A stretch of DNA of 64,000 nt from Pseudoscleropodium purum (GCA_963969395.1 OZ017803.1:5146001-5210000), one strand, 5' to 3'; positions 45,609 through 57,130 are shown, numbered from the stretch's first letter. Numbers and translations are program-made. The notes: generated by a model from the sequence alone, not told the origin.

Positions 45609-48600
45609 GGTGGACACAACTCAAAAATTAGAATGTCGATCTCAAACCCTGATGCGCTTCCTACGCGGTCGCTGGTTTGTGATCGCCGTCGGCATCCTGG
45701 TGATGATCACCAGCGCGGGCGCATACAGCTTCGGCATCTACTCCCAAAAGCTGAAATCCGTGCTCAACATCAACCAACAGCAGATGAACATCGTCGCAAA
45801 TTTCAAGGACTTGGGTGTCAACCTCGGCATCCCCGCGGGTCTTCTCTACGACTTCTCCTCACCAGGCGTAGTCTTATTTGTGGGCTCCCTTGAAGCTTCT
45901 CTCGGCTACCTTTTGGCCTGGCTCTCCTTAACAGAGCGAATCTCCCCGTCGCTATGGCAGATGTGTTTGTTCCTCTTCATCGGGTCGAACTCCCAGCCAA
46001 TGTTCAACACGGCGGTGTTGGTCCAAGCCGTGAAGATGTTCCCTGCCAGTCGAGGGATCATCATCTCCCTCATGAAGGGATACATTGGGATTAGTGGCGC
46101 CATTCTGATTCAAGTGTTTGTGGCAATAGAGGGATCCAAGAATCCGGAGGCTTTTTTGTTGCTGCTGGTGTGGTTGCCTTCAACAGTGGCGATGCTGGCG
46201 ATGTTTGTGATTCGGCCGGGAGTGAAGGCGTTCGAAGGCTTTCCGGAGAAAAAATGGTTCTACTGGTACTTAGGGTTGGGATTTGCGCTGGCGTTTTACT
46301 TGATGGGGGTGAACATTGCGACGAATTTGACCAATGTGGGGATCCACGCTGACAGGGGAATCGGAGGGGGGTTGTTGGTTTTGCTGGTTGTACCGTTGCT
46401 TACTATCTCATATATGTCGGAGTTCTTTGGCAAGCAGAGCATGGCCTTGGAACCACAAGGTGTCGACATAGAAGGACTTGGCGCACAGAACCCTACTGGC
46501 GTTCAAGAGGTGAGATCCTGTACACATTGAGTGCCGGCATTCGCTCGTTTGTTCAAGAATAGTTTGATATTTACAATGAAATTTACAAAAATTTAATTCC
46601 AAACTGGAAACTCTTGGCGTACGTATCACAAATTGGCATTTTCATACTAAATTCCTAGATGAAGAGTCTACGTTTTGACGATCAGCATATGTAATCTTGT
46701 GTCCAATTTCTTACAAACTGAGTTCCAGAACTCCGAAGTGTCAGGAAGCGCACATACTGGGGTTCGGGGCTATTTTCAAAGACACACGTTTTGCTGGATT
46801 TCATTTATCATTTGAACAACACATGCAATGTTCTTTGATTGATGCTGGCGATATAAAAACCTTGCTCCGTCTGCATTAAATTTTCCACAATAGGAGCAAT
46901 TCTATTGGACCTTTTCTTAAAACCATGATAAAAAAAACACCATGAACAGTCCTGCGGGTGAACTCGTTCCCTGGACGAATGTCACCTTTGATTTCCATTT
47001 GTCTGGGGCAAGCCTTGCGACATATTTTTTTACTCCTTCGCTATGAAAATTTGTTTTCAGTTTGTGCCAACAAAACAAACATGAACTCTGGTGTAAAGAC
47101 TATGTTTAGGCAGTCAACTTAGGTAACCTGCTCTGTTCTTGTCGTGTATAATTAATCTGCAGACACCTGGGACTCTCTCTCAGTTCAATTTTTTTTTAAT
47201 CTTTGACCAACACAGGCAATGTTCTTCATTGATTCTTTCGATGTGAACCCTATACCCGTCTGTATTATGTTTTTCACTATAGGATCAATCGAACTGATCA
47301 TTATGAAAAGACCCGTTGATGAGGTTATATGTAGGCAATCAACATAACTAATCATGTGCTCTGTTTCTTGCCTCCCTGCCCACTTGTGGTATGTACCAAT
47401 TCTGCAGACGCCTGGATCCGGCGAGAAACTGGCCGAATTAATCCCTGTTGCTGAAGAATCAGAAGAATCAGCCGCTGTAGGGAAGAAGCAAGCCACGACA
47501 TGGCCAAACCGAGGAGAAGACCACACCATCCCCCAAGCCCTCCGAAGCCTCGATTTCTGGCTCCTCTTCGTCGCCACCATCTTCGGCGTCGGCTCCGGCC
47601 TCACCGCCACAGACAACATGGCCCAGTTAGGCTTGTCTTTCGGTTACTCCCCCACGAGCGTGCGCACCTTCGTCTCCCTGCTGAGCATTTGGAACTCTAT
47701 CGGGCGTTGGGTGGGAGGATTCCTCTCGGACTACCTTCTGTATCGGTTTGGCTTCGCACGCACGAAGTTCCACACGATCATGTTGCTGGTCATGGCGGTA
47801 GCGTATCTTCTGTTGGCGGTGAATGTCCCTGCGTGTCTGTATTATGGGTCCATTTTGTTGGGGCTTTCGTTTGGGACGCAGTACCCGATTTATACCACCA
47901 TTGTGGCGGAGGAGTTCGGGTTGAAGAGGTTTGCGACGCTGTATAATTGTCTGAATATCTCGTGTTCCATTGGGAATTATATCCTCTCCGGGCCACTGGC
48001 AGGTCTGTCGATCTCTGCCTCTTTTCGGTTCAATGGAATTTCGTGCTAGCTTTTGGTGGGTACGTAAAAGTCTTTGGAATAAATTTTTTGGGAATCAAAG
48101 TCCGTTCTGAAGTCTGGGTGCTGATGTTTACCACGTTGATGTGAATTTGATGAGGTAGCTGCGTTCTGGAAGAACCAGATTAGTAGTTACATGAACAGAT
48201 AGGTAACAGATTGAATGTGTTTCACAGTAAATGCTAATCTACAGAATTCTTGTTGAACACCTAGCTCTGAATTGGAATCCTTGACATGTACCATGTTTTG
48301 CAAAGTTGAGCTTAATTCGAACATAGGAGAGTTTCTCAACCCAACGAGGCATTTCACACTCGTGAGGGAGTATGGTAGAGCTTAATATTCACTTAAATTT
48401 ATCTTTTTGAGAACTCTGAGTTGGCATTGTTACCATGTGTCCTATGCCACTTCAATCCACTCAAGAATGCTTTGTAGCCCAATATTGCAAGACTATTGGA
48501 ATGTGGTTACTGGATCTTGATTTCATAGTGGACATGCTTGAATCCAAGCCCTTCCCACAGCTAAAGAATGTTATGCGCAGCACAAGGTCTGTATCTGAAT

Positions 48601-48927
48601 GCTGGATTTTTGTTTGATGCAGGTCGTTTTTACGACGACGAAGCCAAGAGACAAGCGGAGCGATCGCACTTGGCGAGCAGTAATGCGAAGCTGGTGTGTG
48701 AGGGACCAGTTTGCTTTCGTCGCACTTGTTTCACTTTGATGGCGGTGAGCATTGGTGCTGCAGGATTTGCAGGAGTGCTGTGGTATCGCACTCGAGGATT
48801 TTACATGGAGCTTCACAAAGGCTTTCAGAAATCCAAGAAGGCTGAATTAGCTCATGAAGCTTTACAAGAAGAGAATCATGAGGATGTTGCATCACAGAAA
48901 AATTCCAACTCCAACCACAAGCACTGA
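45607..48927 (+). CDS. NFD4/nodulin-like MFS transporter, gene B, three exons
   Basis: Exons 45607-46509, 47408-48002 and 48623-48927 join to 600 residues. Donors are GAG|GTGAGA and GCAG|GTCTG; acceptors TCTGCAG|ACG and GATGCAG|GTC. Exon 1 is the nodulin-like half (GRWFVIAVGILVM, YSFGIYSQKLKSVLNINQQ, FPASRGIIISLMKGYIGISG). Exon 2 has a glutamate-rich linker, then ALRSLDFWLLFVATIFGVGS, GRWVGGFLSDYLL and the last membrane helices. Exon 3 opens RFYDDEAKRQ, followed by a conserved CEGPVCFRRT, a final helix and a hydrophilic tail. This is the complete family architecture with no stops. Its two introns contrast with intronless gene A. Substrate and compartment are unknown. Broken inverted copies of exons 2-3 lie at 17.9-19.0 and 30.5-32.1 kb. 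Confidence 0.9.
46820..47407 (+). repeat. Internal duplication in gene B intron 1, with a decoy acceptor
   Basis: GCAATGTTCTTTGATTGATG, then TCCGTCTGCATTA and ATAGGAGCAAT (46823-46900), recur as GCAATGTTCTTCATTGATTC, CCCGTCTGTATTA and ATAGGATCAAT (47216-47295). The true acceptor CTGCAGACGCCTGG (47402-47415) has a duplicate CTGCAGACACCTGG at about 47157-47170. The decoy would open a frame ending after a few codons. Confidence 0.6.
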
Positions 48928-49379
48928 TTTAAATCTCATAACTGAACAGCTGAATATTTGTACAATAGAGGACCTTGAGGTCTGGGGGAAATATAGCATA
49001 CTGTACGGTCTCTACCTCCACTCCTATCTATTTTCGACTTCTATTAGAAAGCTCCAGACATGAGAATTGTCGAGCCTCTCCAATCAATTTTCAATCTTGT
49101 GGGACTAAAGTAAAGTCTAATTTCATGATGGCAAACGTAATGGTGATACAAGACACCTCAAATTGGAGTCACACATTAGCCCTTGCCCTTGCTGCCTCTA
49201 GACGACAAGCACTGTTGCTTCATGCAAAGTCCCGCTACATATGATTTCGTGGGCATTACTAAAGACTAATTGTTGAGAATGTATGACTAACGATATGCAT
49301 GCAGAGAAGACTTTTTAAATAAGGTTACCATGATGAAATGTAATGCACACTGCAAAATCTGAGTGAGATGTGAAAACTC

Positions 49380-51274
49380 TCACGTTGAATGAAGAGACAG
49401 TACTGTACAATCCAGAGTTACTCTACTTCTTGGTGCTCTTCTTCTTGGTGGATTCTCCTTGAGCACAATGTCAAGTTGGTGAAGCAGGTAAGATAGGCAA
49501 GCAGGACTGATGTTGTCCAAAAGAAGAGGTAGACTAATATTCATGCGATGATTTCTAAATATCTCTTGAACTTGGAAATCTTTCACATCATCCTGCAAGC
49601 ACCCGAAATGGTTTTCTTCTCTTGAATTTTCGTAGGCCTCCGCAATGTCTTCAGAAAGACAGTGCTCACATAATGTTCGGAAGACTTTGTTCTTCTCTTC
49701 CATATCCAAATCAAATGTGCACTTCCAATATTTCTTTGCAACTTTTATCCCAAGCGTTTGTAAGACTCCAAGAATGAAAATACCAGGATATGAAATACAA
49801 AATATCATTATTTCAATGAAAAACACTATTTGAGCCAAAAATCTATCCCACCCTTCACTTCTGTAATTTCCAATATGATTCTCAGCCTGCAAAGAGTCTC
49901 TTCCTAATCTATAGCTAATCACAGCTGCCTCCATATACTTGTAGGTTTGGACTAAAGAGAGGAAGTCCTGCATAATCCATTGGAAAAACAAACTCCTGTG
50001 ATTTTCTGAAAAACAAATATTGTCATATCCATTAGAATGGCTAATTAATATCAAAATGTCAAGAACTCATTCGGCACATTTCCAGACGCCCATCTGGAAC
50101 ATCAGATCTATTGCAATCCTAGTTTTTTGTGCTTTGAAGTGTGCCACTTTGACAAATATGATCATGAACATAGCAAATACTAGCTTAGTTGCTACTTTCT
50201 AATCCAAAATTCATTGGATCTTAAACATACCATTGAATAAAACAAGGCTACTAGAATTGGTTAAAATTTGGTACCTTTATGGATACATGAAGCCCGAAAT
50301 TTGCACATAGAGAGTTGAATAGCCATCACACCCAGTGTTAGAACGACAGGTGGTACCCACAGCATCATGTGAAATAACACCAAGTCTTCATTGCATGTCT
50401 TCGTTAAATAGCTGTGAATACCCTGAGCAGTAATCCATGACACCACTGCTAAGTAAATCCCAAGACATTGGCCAGCAGGAGTTCGCCAGGTTGGATGACC
50501 TTGAGCACCTCCCAACACCCACAGCCTACACATGTGGTTGTCCCCTGGATTTTCGGTATGCACACTATCATATCCTCTAATCCAGTCCGCTCTGTACTCA
50601 ACTGTTCTAAACAAAATCGAGTGGATAATCCAGAGGATGCACAAAGCAAGCATCCCTAACACTAAATTCACTATTCTCCGAATTTCCGTATCATATCCAA
50701 CCGTGGGATGGTGCTCAGCTTCAATGAGCTTCCCTCTCTGTACCGTCAGGTAGGGCCAAATGGGGAACAGAGAAACAAGAAGCAATGTTGCTGGAGCGAT
50801 CTCATATTCTAGGTGAATGCTGTACTTAAAGCTTGAAAAAAAGTAGCTGAAAGCTGCCACACTCATGGCTCCCACAACGGGATAGAATGGCGTGTTGCCA
50901 TGGAAGGTATCGTCGGTAACCACATTCACAATCACAGGAATGAAAGCAAGAAACAACGGTTCTGCAAAAGAAGTCACTTTTTCTGCTCCCCTTTCCAAGA
51001 ATACAGACACCAGTTGGGCCATAACACAAATGATGAGGATCACCACGATGAACCAGGTCAGGAAGGCCATTCTGGCAGGGATCCCTTGGCACTGAAGTTG
51101 GAGGAGCTGACTGCGCTCGCCACAGTAGAGCTGGCAACAAGCGATGGTCATGCTGGGATCCAAAGAGCCTGGATATAAGGCGTTAAATGTCACAGCGACA
51201 TTTTTGCAACCCTCCGCACTCACGTTCACAAATTGAGAAGGACACCATCGGCTGTGGCAGTTTTGCAACTTCAT
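49380..51274 (-). CDS. Gene C: unrecognised multi-pass membrane protein, two exons (possibly more upstream)
   Basis: Exon 1 is 51274-50275 (donor AAAG|GTACC) and exon 2 is 50005-49380 (acceptor TTTTTCAG|AAAA), phase 1, giving 541 residues. The N-terminus is cysteine-rich (seven Cys in the first ~65 residues, such as CCQLYC), then about eight hydrophobic segments: MAFLTWFIVVILIICVM, LFLAFIPVIVNVV, then others ending with FFIEIMIFCISYPGIFILGV in exon 2. The C-terminal ~100 residues are soluble and end in a basic PPRRRAPRSR stretch. I do not recognise the family. The layout (extracellular Cys-rich domain, membrane helices, cytosolic tail) suggests a surface or endomembrane protein. The frame stays open about 15 codons above the ATG (NPFGEQIESLLTK), so an upstream exon carrying a signal peptide is likely. 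It is convergent with gene B; an exon-2 fragment lies at 29.5 kb. Confidence 0.75.
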
Positions 51275-52220
51275 TTTCGTCAATAGACTTTCAATCTGCT
51301 CACCAAAGGGATTGCTATGCTATACTATACTACCGGAAGCAAGAGCAGGTAAACAGCCGCAAACTCCTTCACTTGGCGTGACTCTGGGGTCCAAAATTGT
51401 GACAGATACTTTACTTAGACGATCTTCACCAAAGTCTAAGATCAGGCCACGAACAAATTTCGAACTAGTATGGATTTATGTTTCAGGACAGGTATGGATC
51501 TAGATCGATCTTGGTCAGTGCCTGTAGAAGGGGAACCTGTAGAAGTGACTCGGTTTCTTCTCTTAATGGTAATATGGTATACAGTGTGTGGATTGCGTAC
51601 ACTACCGTATATTGTTTACCAATGAGGCAGGGGTCCGTTTTGCAATTTGTATCCTTGAAAACGGGATCCCTACAAAGAACAAAATTGTCTTATGGGACTC
51701 CTCAGCCAACCCCAATCTTTGCATTACTAGATAAGTTCCTCCAGTAGGCATCTAGGGAAGCATAATACCTTTCAAGCATAGGGAGGACCATTGCATGGTT
51801 ATGCAATGTTATCAAAGTTGCCAAAGTCACATTCCAACATATATAATTATTTAAAAAATGAATACTAACAAGAGACAACCTAGTTTACGATTGACCTATT
51901 GATAACCTATTGATATTGAGGTCTATGAAATAGTATATTATGCACGCTTCTAGCTTTAACCTTGACGTACGTATATGTTAATGTCAAATTTTGTTAAAAG
52001 TGGTGTGAAAAATGTGACATTTAATTATGTACACAAAGGACTAAATCTAAGACAAATACAATTTTAGTTTCAAAACTTACGCAGGTCCTGAAAGGTTCTC
52101 TCAGAAGAGTCACAGTATTGGAATACTACCAATCCAACGGTCACTAACTATTGGATGATGCACTCATGAGATGCATGCTTGTTTCATTTAGCTAGTCGAA
52201 GTTTCATTTTAGGATTATGG
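51275..52220 (-). promoter_or_regulatory. 5' flank of gene C
   Basis: Less AT-rich to about 51730, then AT-rich. Probably promoter and possibly a first exon of gene C; no such exon could be fixed by eye. Nothing else recognised. Confidence 0.3.
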
Positions 52221-52521
52221 TGAATTTCATTAAATGGCAGTATTCCATATGTCATGTTCACACCTTGACATTTAGGACATGTATACATTTCTAACATCTA
52301 GGGCACTTTTAGATGCCAAAAATCTATGACTGGCATACATATTAGACCAAGCACTTTGAAAAATCTAGGACTAGTATAGATTTCAGATATCTAGGAGAAT
52401 TGTAGATTTCAAAAATCTAGTACTAGTGTAGATCCTAGTATATAAAATACGGTTCAAATTATGTTGTCTAAATTGCCAAAACTACCAATTTAATGAAATG
52501 GCATCATTTTAATGAAATTTC
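52221..52521. mobile_element. MITE-like element with GAAATTTCATTAAA ends
   Basis: The left end TGAATTTCATTAAATGGC and the complement of the right end GGAAATTTCATTAAAATG are inverted to each other. The interior has repeated ATCTAGGA and TAGATTT motifs that recur at 53460-53712, where a similar right end (AATGAAATTTGTC) is present. Confidence 0.45.
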
Positions 52522-52613
52522 CGTTGGTTATTTCATGGGAAGCTGAAGTGTGTTTTGTTGGACAATCAATTACTGTGGCAACAGATGCTTTGAATGCCGT
52601 TTTCCGAATGTAG

Positions 52614-52771
52614 TCAAAGCACAACCTTCAGTTGTCCACCCTCCTCAATTGGTCTCTTGAGCAACATCCGTGCAATAATCTTACCGGCGCCTTTAAAAAA
52701 CCAACTGGTAATGACTTCCAAGGGGCTTGGAGCGGACCGAGTTGGATGTATTGCAATAGTCCAAAACCTCA
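52614..52771 (-). other. Exon-like open stretch, unassigned
   Basis: The minus strand shows an acceptor TTGTTTTCAG (52781-52772) followed by 52 codons open to TGA at 52616-52614, reading SWFFKGAGKIIARMLLKRPI and ending EEGGQLKVVL. It looks like a terminal exon in composition. No family recognised and no partner exon found. Confidence 0.25.
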
Positions 52772-52984
52772 CTGAAAACAAGAAACATTATCATATATCC
52801 GTCACGTCCTTGGAGTGAGTTTCACCTTCTAGCTTTCTCTAAGTTACATTTTTATATTGGATATGTCATACTACGAGCTTTCCGAGCTCACCGTGAACGT
52901 TGTGAGAGAAGGAACAAGTTGCGATCTGTTAGGAATTGTGTTTGGTGGTACTGAATCTTTGCACTCGAATCCCTCATGTTAACG

Positions 52985-53162
52985 TCCATTTTGTTAAAAA
53001 TGATGATATTCCAACATTATTTTGTCGCAATTCACGGCTCGCGGCTTGAAACCAAATCTATATTTGTTGTAGTTTGTGACCCGAATAAAAACCTTTGTGA
53101 AGATATATGTCATAATTATTAGCTTGAAGAATATCGCCAATTTAACTAAATTGACATTGGCA
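52985..53162. mobile_element. MITE related to 32859-33032 and 40995-41163
   Basis: The left end CCATTTTGTTAAAAATGATG then ATATTCC, and the complement of the right end TGTCAATTTAGTTAAATTGG then CGATATTC, are inverted repeats. The interior shares GGCTTGAAACCAAATC and TTTGTGAAGATAT with the other members. Confidence 0.65.
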
Positions 53163-53248
53163 TGCTCCTATTTTAATCAATCCACCTTTGTCCCAGGATA
53201 ATTGGGAGCAATTCTAGTTGCAATCATCGGTATAATATTTATAAGTAG

Positions 53249-53316
53249 TGTGGTTTCGATGGGATCATTGGACAATTGCCTAAGGAGATTAGCAATTTAA
53301 CCAACCTGCGATACAT
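53249..53316 (+). pseudogene. Orphan leucine-rich-repeat exon fragment
   Basis: Reads GIIGQLPKEISNLTNLRYM, one canonical plant LRR, ending at a good donor ACAT|GTAAGT, with a possible acceptor AG just before. Plant LRR receptor kinases of subfamily VIII have one repeat per ~72-bp exon with this boundary. No neighbouring LRR exon or kinase is visible, so it is a stray exon or an isolated remnant. Confidence 0.45.
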
Positions 53317-55283
53317 GTAAGTAGTCCCCATTCCTCATCTTTATGCAATTTTTATTTGATAATCTAATTTGATGAAATTGCAATTTGAATTATGTGTTGA
53401 TGAAAAATTCAAGTTTCTATCATTGATATAATGACAACAAATTTCTTTAGAATGGCTAGAATGACATCTAGGATAGGTATAGGTTATAGACATCTAGGAT
53501 AGTTTTGAGGGATAGTTACAAGTTTCAAAATCTAGGAATTATATAGATTCCAAATTGCATGGTCTAAAAAATCTAGGATTTTTATAGATTTAATATATCT
53601 AGGGTTAATATAGATTTTGGACATCTTGGATGAATATACATTTTTGATCACATGGTCTAAAATTTCAAAAGTGCTAAATTAAAGGAATGGCACTATTTGA
53701 ATGAAATTTGTCATGTATCAATACTATAGTTTTTTTTATAAGATTCATTATAGTGAATGGTAATTTGATCATCTACACTAAAATGTATATGAGAATAATT
53801 AGAGCGATTTTAATTTTTAATTATTTTGTCACGTGAAGTGGCATCGGGGTCATTCTACATTGGATTGTAGTGTTAGATGGACTCTTATAAGAGTTCTTTT
53901 TAGTCTTGGATGGATTTCATCCAAATGTTGAAGTTCATCCACCTTAGGGTTTGAGTGTTTAGGTGGAAGAGCTTCTTGACTTGACATTGTCGTCAAATCA
54001 AGTTTTGTGAGTGTTTTTGGAGAGAGTTGTGTGTTGTGCTTTGCTTGGAGATGATGGATTATCAATTAGTAAAAGCTTCACTTCTTTTCTTATGTTTATA
54101 CTCTTCGATTTTTCCTTTATGGAGTGAGAGCCGCTTGACTTTGTGTATAGATTCCATAGTTTCTCACTTGACAACAATTTCCTTCTTTCTTTCTTGTAGG
54201 ATTTATCTTAAGTGGAAAGACAAAATTTCAACTCTTAGATTATTGCTAGTACTTGTAGTAGTAGTAGAGGAGTTTCATATGATTCTTACACTTCAAAAAA
54301 CGCAAGATATGGGATTTTGAAGTTTGTGGAAGTTTTTGTAATGAGTCCCTAGATTCGTAGACTATGACATCTACAAATTTTGAAGATTTTTCAAAATCTA
54401 AGTATTTTGAAGATTTTTTTTGAAATCTAGGGTTTTTGAAGATTTTCTATTAGAATCTAGGATATTTGAAGATTTTTAAAATCTAGAAAATTTGAAGATT
54501 TTGACATCTAAGATTTTGGAAGATATCTGAAATGTCTCAATAGGGTATATTTCGCTAAATATAGAATCTTTCATATTTGTAGATTTAGAATTTTTTTTTT
54601 TTTTAAAAGAAAAAAAAAGGAGTAGGGTGCAAACTTTAAAATTCATTTCTAGGGGCATATTAGTTCAGATTTGAGTAAGATTTGTGCCTATTCTATGTGA
54701 AATTTTCCAAGGAATTCAATGGTGGAATTGGTTTGACATTTGGACTTGTTATTCAGCTTAGATTAGTGTTTTTCTTGAGCTGAATGGTATTTTTAAACAT
54801 CAATTTTCCAAAATTTTCAAGAATTTTAAGTTTTGGAGCCTAGTTAGACACATTCTAGTATCTACCTTTTGTTATTGAAACAAGATTGGTGACTTGTGAT
54901 CATCCATTGTAGGTGTTTGCTGGTGGCTCTGATTCACACTTTTTTTGTGTTTTTGCAATTCGTTATTTGGGGTAGAGGATCCAATTTGAATTTCTTGCAT
55001 TTTGTTTTGGTACCTTCCTCCATAGTGGACATTGTTGCTGGCGGTTTCCGATTTTGTCCCATTTTTTGTTTGTGAATAGGCTTTCATTTTCATAGATGTA
55101 TCGTGGAAATAAGGTCGGGTTAATTACCGACGAGACTATTTTCTGTACACCAAGTGGGCGGTGCTTGTTTGAATTGTGGTACTCAGAAAGTGATAATCCA
55201 TTAACTACAAGTTTGGTGGTGATATAGGTACAGGTTGCCTTTAGTCTTTAAATAATTGTAGGTATCCAAATAGTCTTTTTATA
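53317..55283. other. AT-rich intergenic with ATCTAGG repeats; 5' part of a retroelement relic
   Basis: 53400-53712 repeats motifs of 52221-52521. 53830-54320 is less AT-rich and might be the leader of the retroelement that follows, including a TTTCTTGTAGGATTTATCTT acceptor-like string. No LTR pair was found. Confidence 0.3.
54366..54540. repeat. Short tandem array, ~27-bp unit, about 6 copies
   Basis: Units are variants of TTTGAAGATTTTTNAAATCT followed by AGGAT, of 25-30 bp. GAAGATTTT and AAAATCT are nearly complementary, so each unit can form a small hairpin. Confidence 0.75.
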
Positions 55284-57130
55284 GTGCACACTAGAAATCG
55301 ATATTCTCGATCTTTGTCACCAAACTACTTAGAGGATACTCACACCGATGACTTTAGACCAACGGTGGATACTAATGAGACTTTTGAGCCTACTTTGGCA
55401 TTGGATACCATTAGTAGGCTTCAGGTTTGGAGTGTTGGTACATTTCACGACATAGACGACAATCCTTGTAGTATGGTGAAGGATCATTTCTCTGCCAAAT
55501 CTAGAATCGGAGCTTCCAATCGAAAAGATAGCGGTTTAACACTATGGCTTCATTTAACCAAATTACTATAGCCAAATTGACTTCTCAAACTACATTCAAT
55601 GGTTCTGCTTCAGATTTATATATGTTTGATGTTGCTGAAGAGATGGTGGTATCAATGGTAGCTACACATGCCTAAACAACAACCACGTTGGTTGCACGAC
55701 CTTTGGATATATCCAAAGATAATGGGCATGCTTAACATAGTGGCTTGTTAGATCATATTAGCTAAGCACGTTTGCCATTATCATTTGATCTTATAGATGC
55801 TATTTCTATTATTCATTCTCTTATTCTAGTGGCAACAGTGCTGCATAGAAAAACTATTGCAAATGACTTGGCATACATTTTGGCTTATAAAATATTATAA
55901 ATGCTAGTATTTTCTTCTATAGAGATGTTGACTCCAAATTTTGTACTAGCTTAAGTATTTCACTTAGTGGACAAGATGTTAGAGGGCAAAGTACCTATGC
56001 CATCTCTTGAAGTGGCTCAAGCTATCATTGAGCCTTTTACAAAAGAAGATTTGGTTAAGTTGTGAGCTAAGCTTGCAACTGAAGCTATTGCAATGTTTGA
56101 GAAGGGTGTTTTACAAGAACCAGAGCCATCATTTTTATCTCATATACCTTTGACTACAAGAGTGGCTTACTTAGCTAATGTTGCAACTAAGTCTGCTCGA
56201 GAACATCGTAACTTATGACCATGTGTGGTACGACTAGTTAATAACAACAATGTTTTTGTTGTTAGCCGCACATATGATAATACTAGTTGTATTACACCAT
56301 TACGTGTAATGATGGACTCTATACTCAGCTAGTGATGATTGGAAAGTGACTTGCTCAAGAATTAGGTTTCATTGCATTAGACCTTGAATCTTCTCCATTC
56401 ACCATTGTTACTTTTATTGGAAGTACAAAGCATGCTCCTGGTTATACTAAATAGCCATTGCAATTGATTTTGTGTATTAGATCTAGGCCAATTTATTTAC
56501 ATTTGTCACTACAATATGTAGTCACTAGTGCTACCAACTATGACATTTTGGTTGGTTAATAAGCACTATATCCTCTTGGTTTTGGTTTTGACAATTGGAC
56601 CGAAGAAGTATGGATTAGACTGGAATCGTCTATTAGTGAAGGAACAAAAGAATTTATTCTTGTAGCCTTTGCAACAGCCACTATGACTATATTGGCAGAG
56701 ACTTTATTTGGTTGCAGTGTATTGGTATAAGATTTACCATGTGGACTAGTACTTATAGAAGAGACTATGACATTTATGTTTAGCTCTATGGCATTGTTTG
56801 ATACATTTCTTATTGAAGTTTCTAGCAAATATTGTAAGGACCCTATACCTCCATGGAGCACACAAGTTGAATTATTTTGGCAATGCTAAAACATTGTGAC
56901 TTCATTGAATCTCATAGAGGAGCCATCTGTCTCCTTTTCACCTCTTTTTGTCCAACCTATTTGTTGGCATCCACCATTAGAGGGTATTATCCTTGTAGAG
57001 CTATTTGTAGGTATTGGTACCGGTTTAACAGTTGCTTTGGAGGCTGGGCTTAAGGTCAAGTGCTACATTCATGTTAATAATGGGGTTACACCTAATCGTG
57101 CTGCCCATCATCATATCTAACGATTGTTGG
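55284..57130 (+). mobile_element. Decayed retroelement: gag, aspartic protease and C5-methyltransferase motif in one frame
   Basis: A gag-like open frame starts at 55284 (NYLEDTHTDDFRPTVDTNE) and a second at 55544 (MASFNQITIAKLTSQTTF). The latter continues to about 56325 interrupted only by TAA and TGA codons, then, after an apparent 1-base deletion, as protease and beyond to 57120. Protease: MMDS where the catalytic DSG should be, LAQELGFIALDLESSPFTIV, then TNYDILVG and ALYPLGFGFDNWTEEVW, a retroelement protease C-side. About 100 degenerate codons later comes the methyltransferase motif (56962-57117). No reverse transcriptase, integrase or LTRs remain. All pieces are inactive. Confidence 0.65.
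56962..57120 (+). pseudogene. C5 cytosine methyltransferase motif I region (retroelement-borne relic)
   Basis: Reads HPPLEGIILVELFVGIGTGL, then TVALEAGLKVKCYIHVNN and NRAAHHHI before a TAA stop. The FxGIGTG loop is C5-methyltransferase motif I (S-adenosylmethionine binding); the GLKVKCYIHV step and HHH end match motif II and the following helix. The GIxTG pattern with a GIxVxxY strand is nearer DNMT3/DRM than DNMT1 or bacterial enzymes. Motif IV (Pro-Cys) and later motifs are missing, as the frame ends. It is in the same frame as the protease part (56551 and 56896 agree modulo 3), so it was one polyprotein. Confidence 0.55.

Noticed and set aside
47500..47946. 148-codon proline/arginine-rich frame overlapping gene B exon 2
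   Set aside because: An alternative frame of GC-rich exon 2, with no start context or similarity of its own.
53208..53290. Hydrophobic frame GAILVAIIGIIFISSVV suggesting a receptor-kinase transmembrane segment
   Set aside because: It overlaps the LRR-like exon in another frame and has no kinase after it; the LRR reading is the stronger one.
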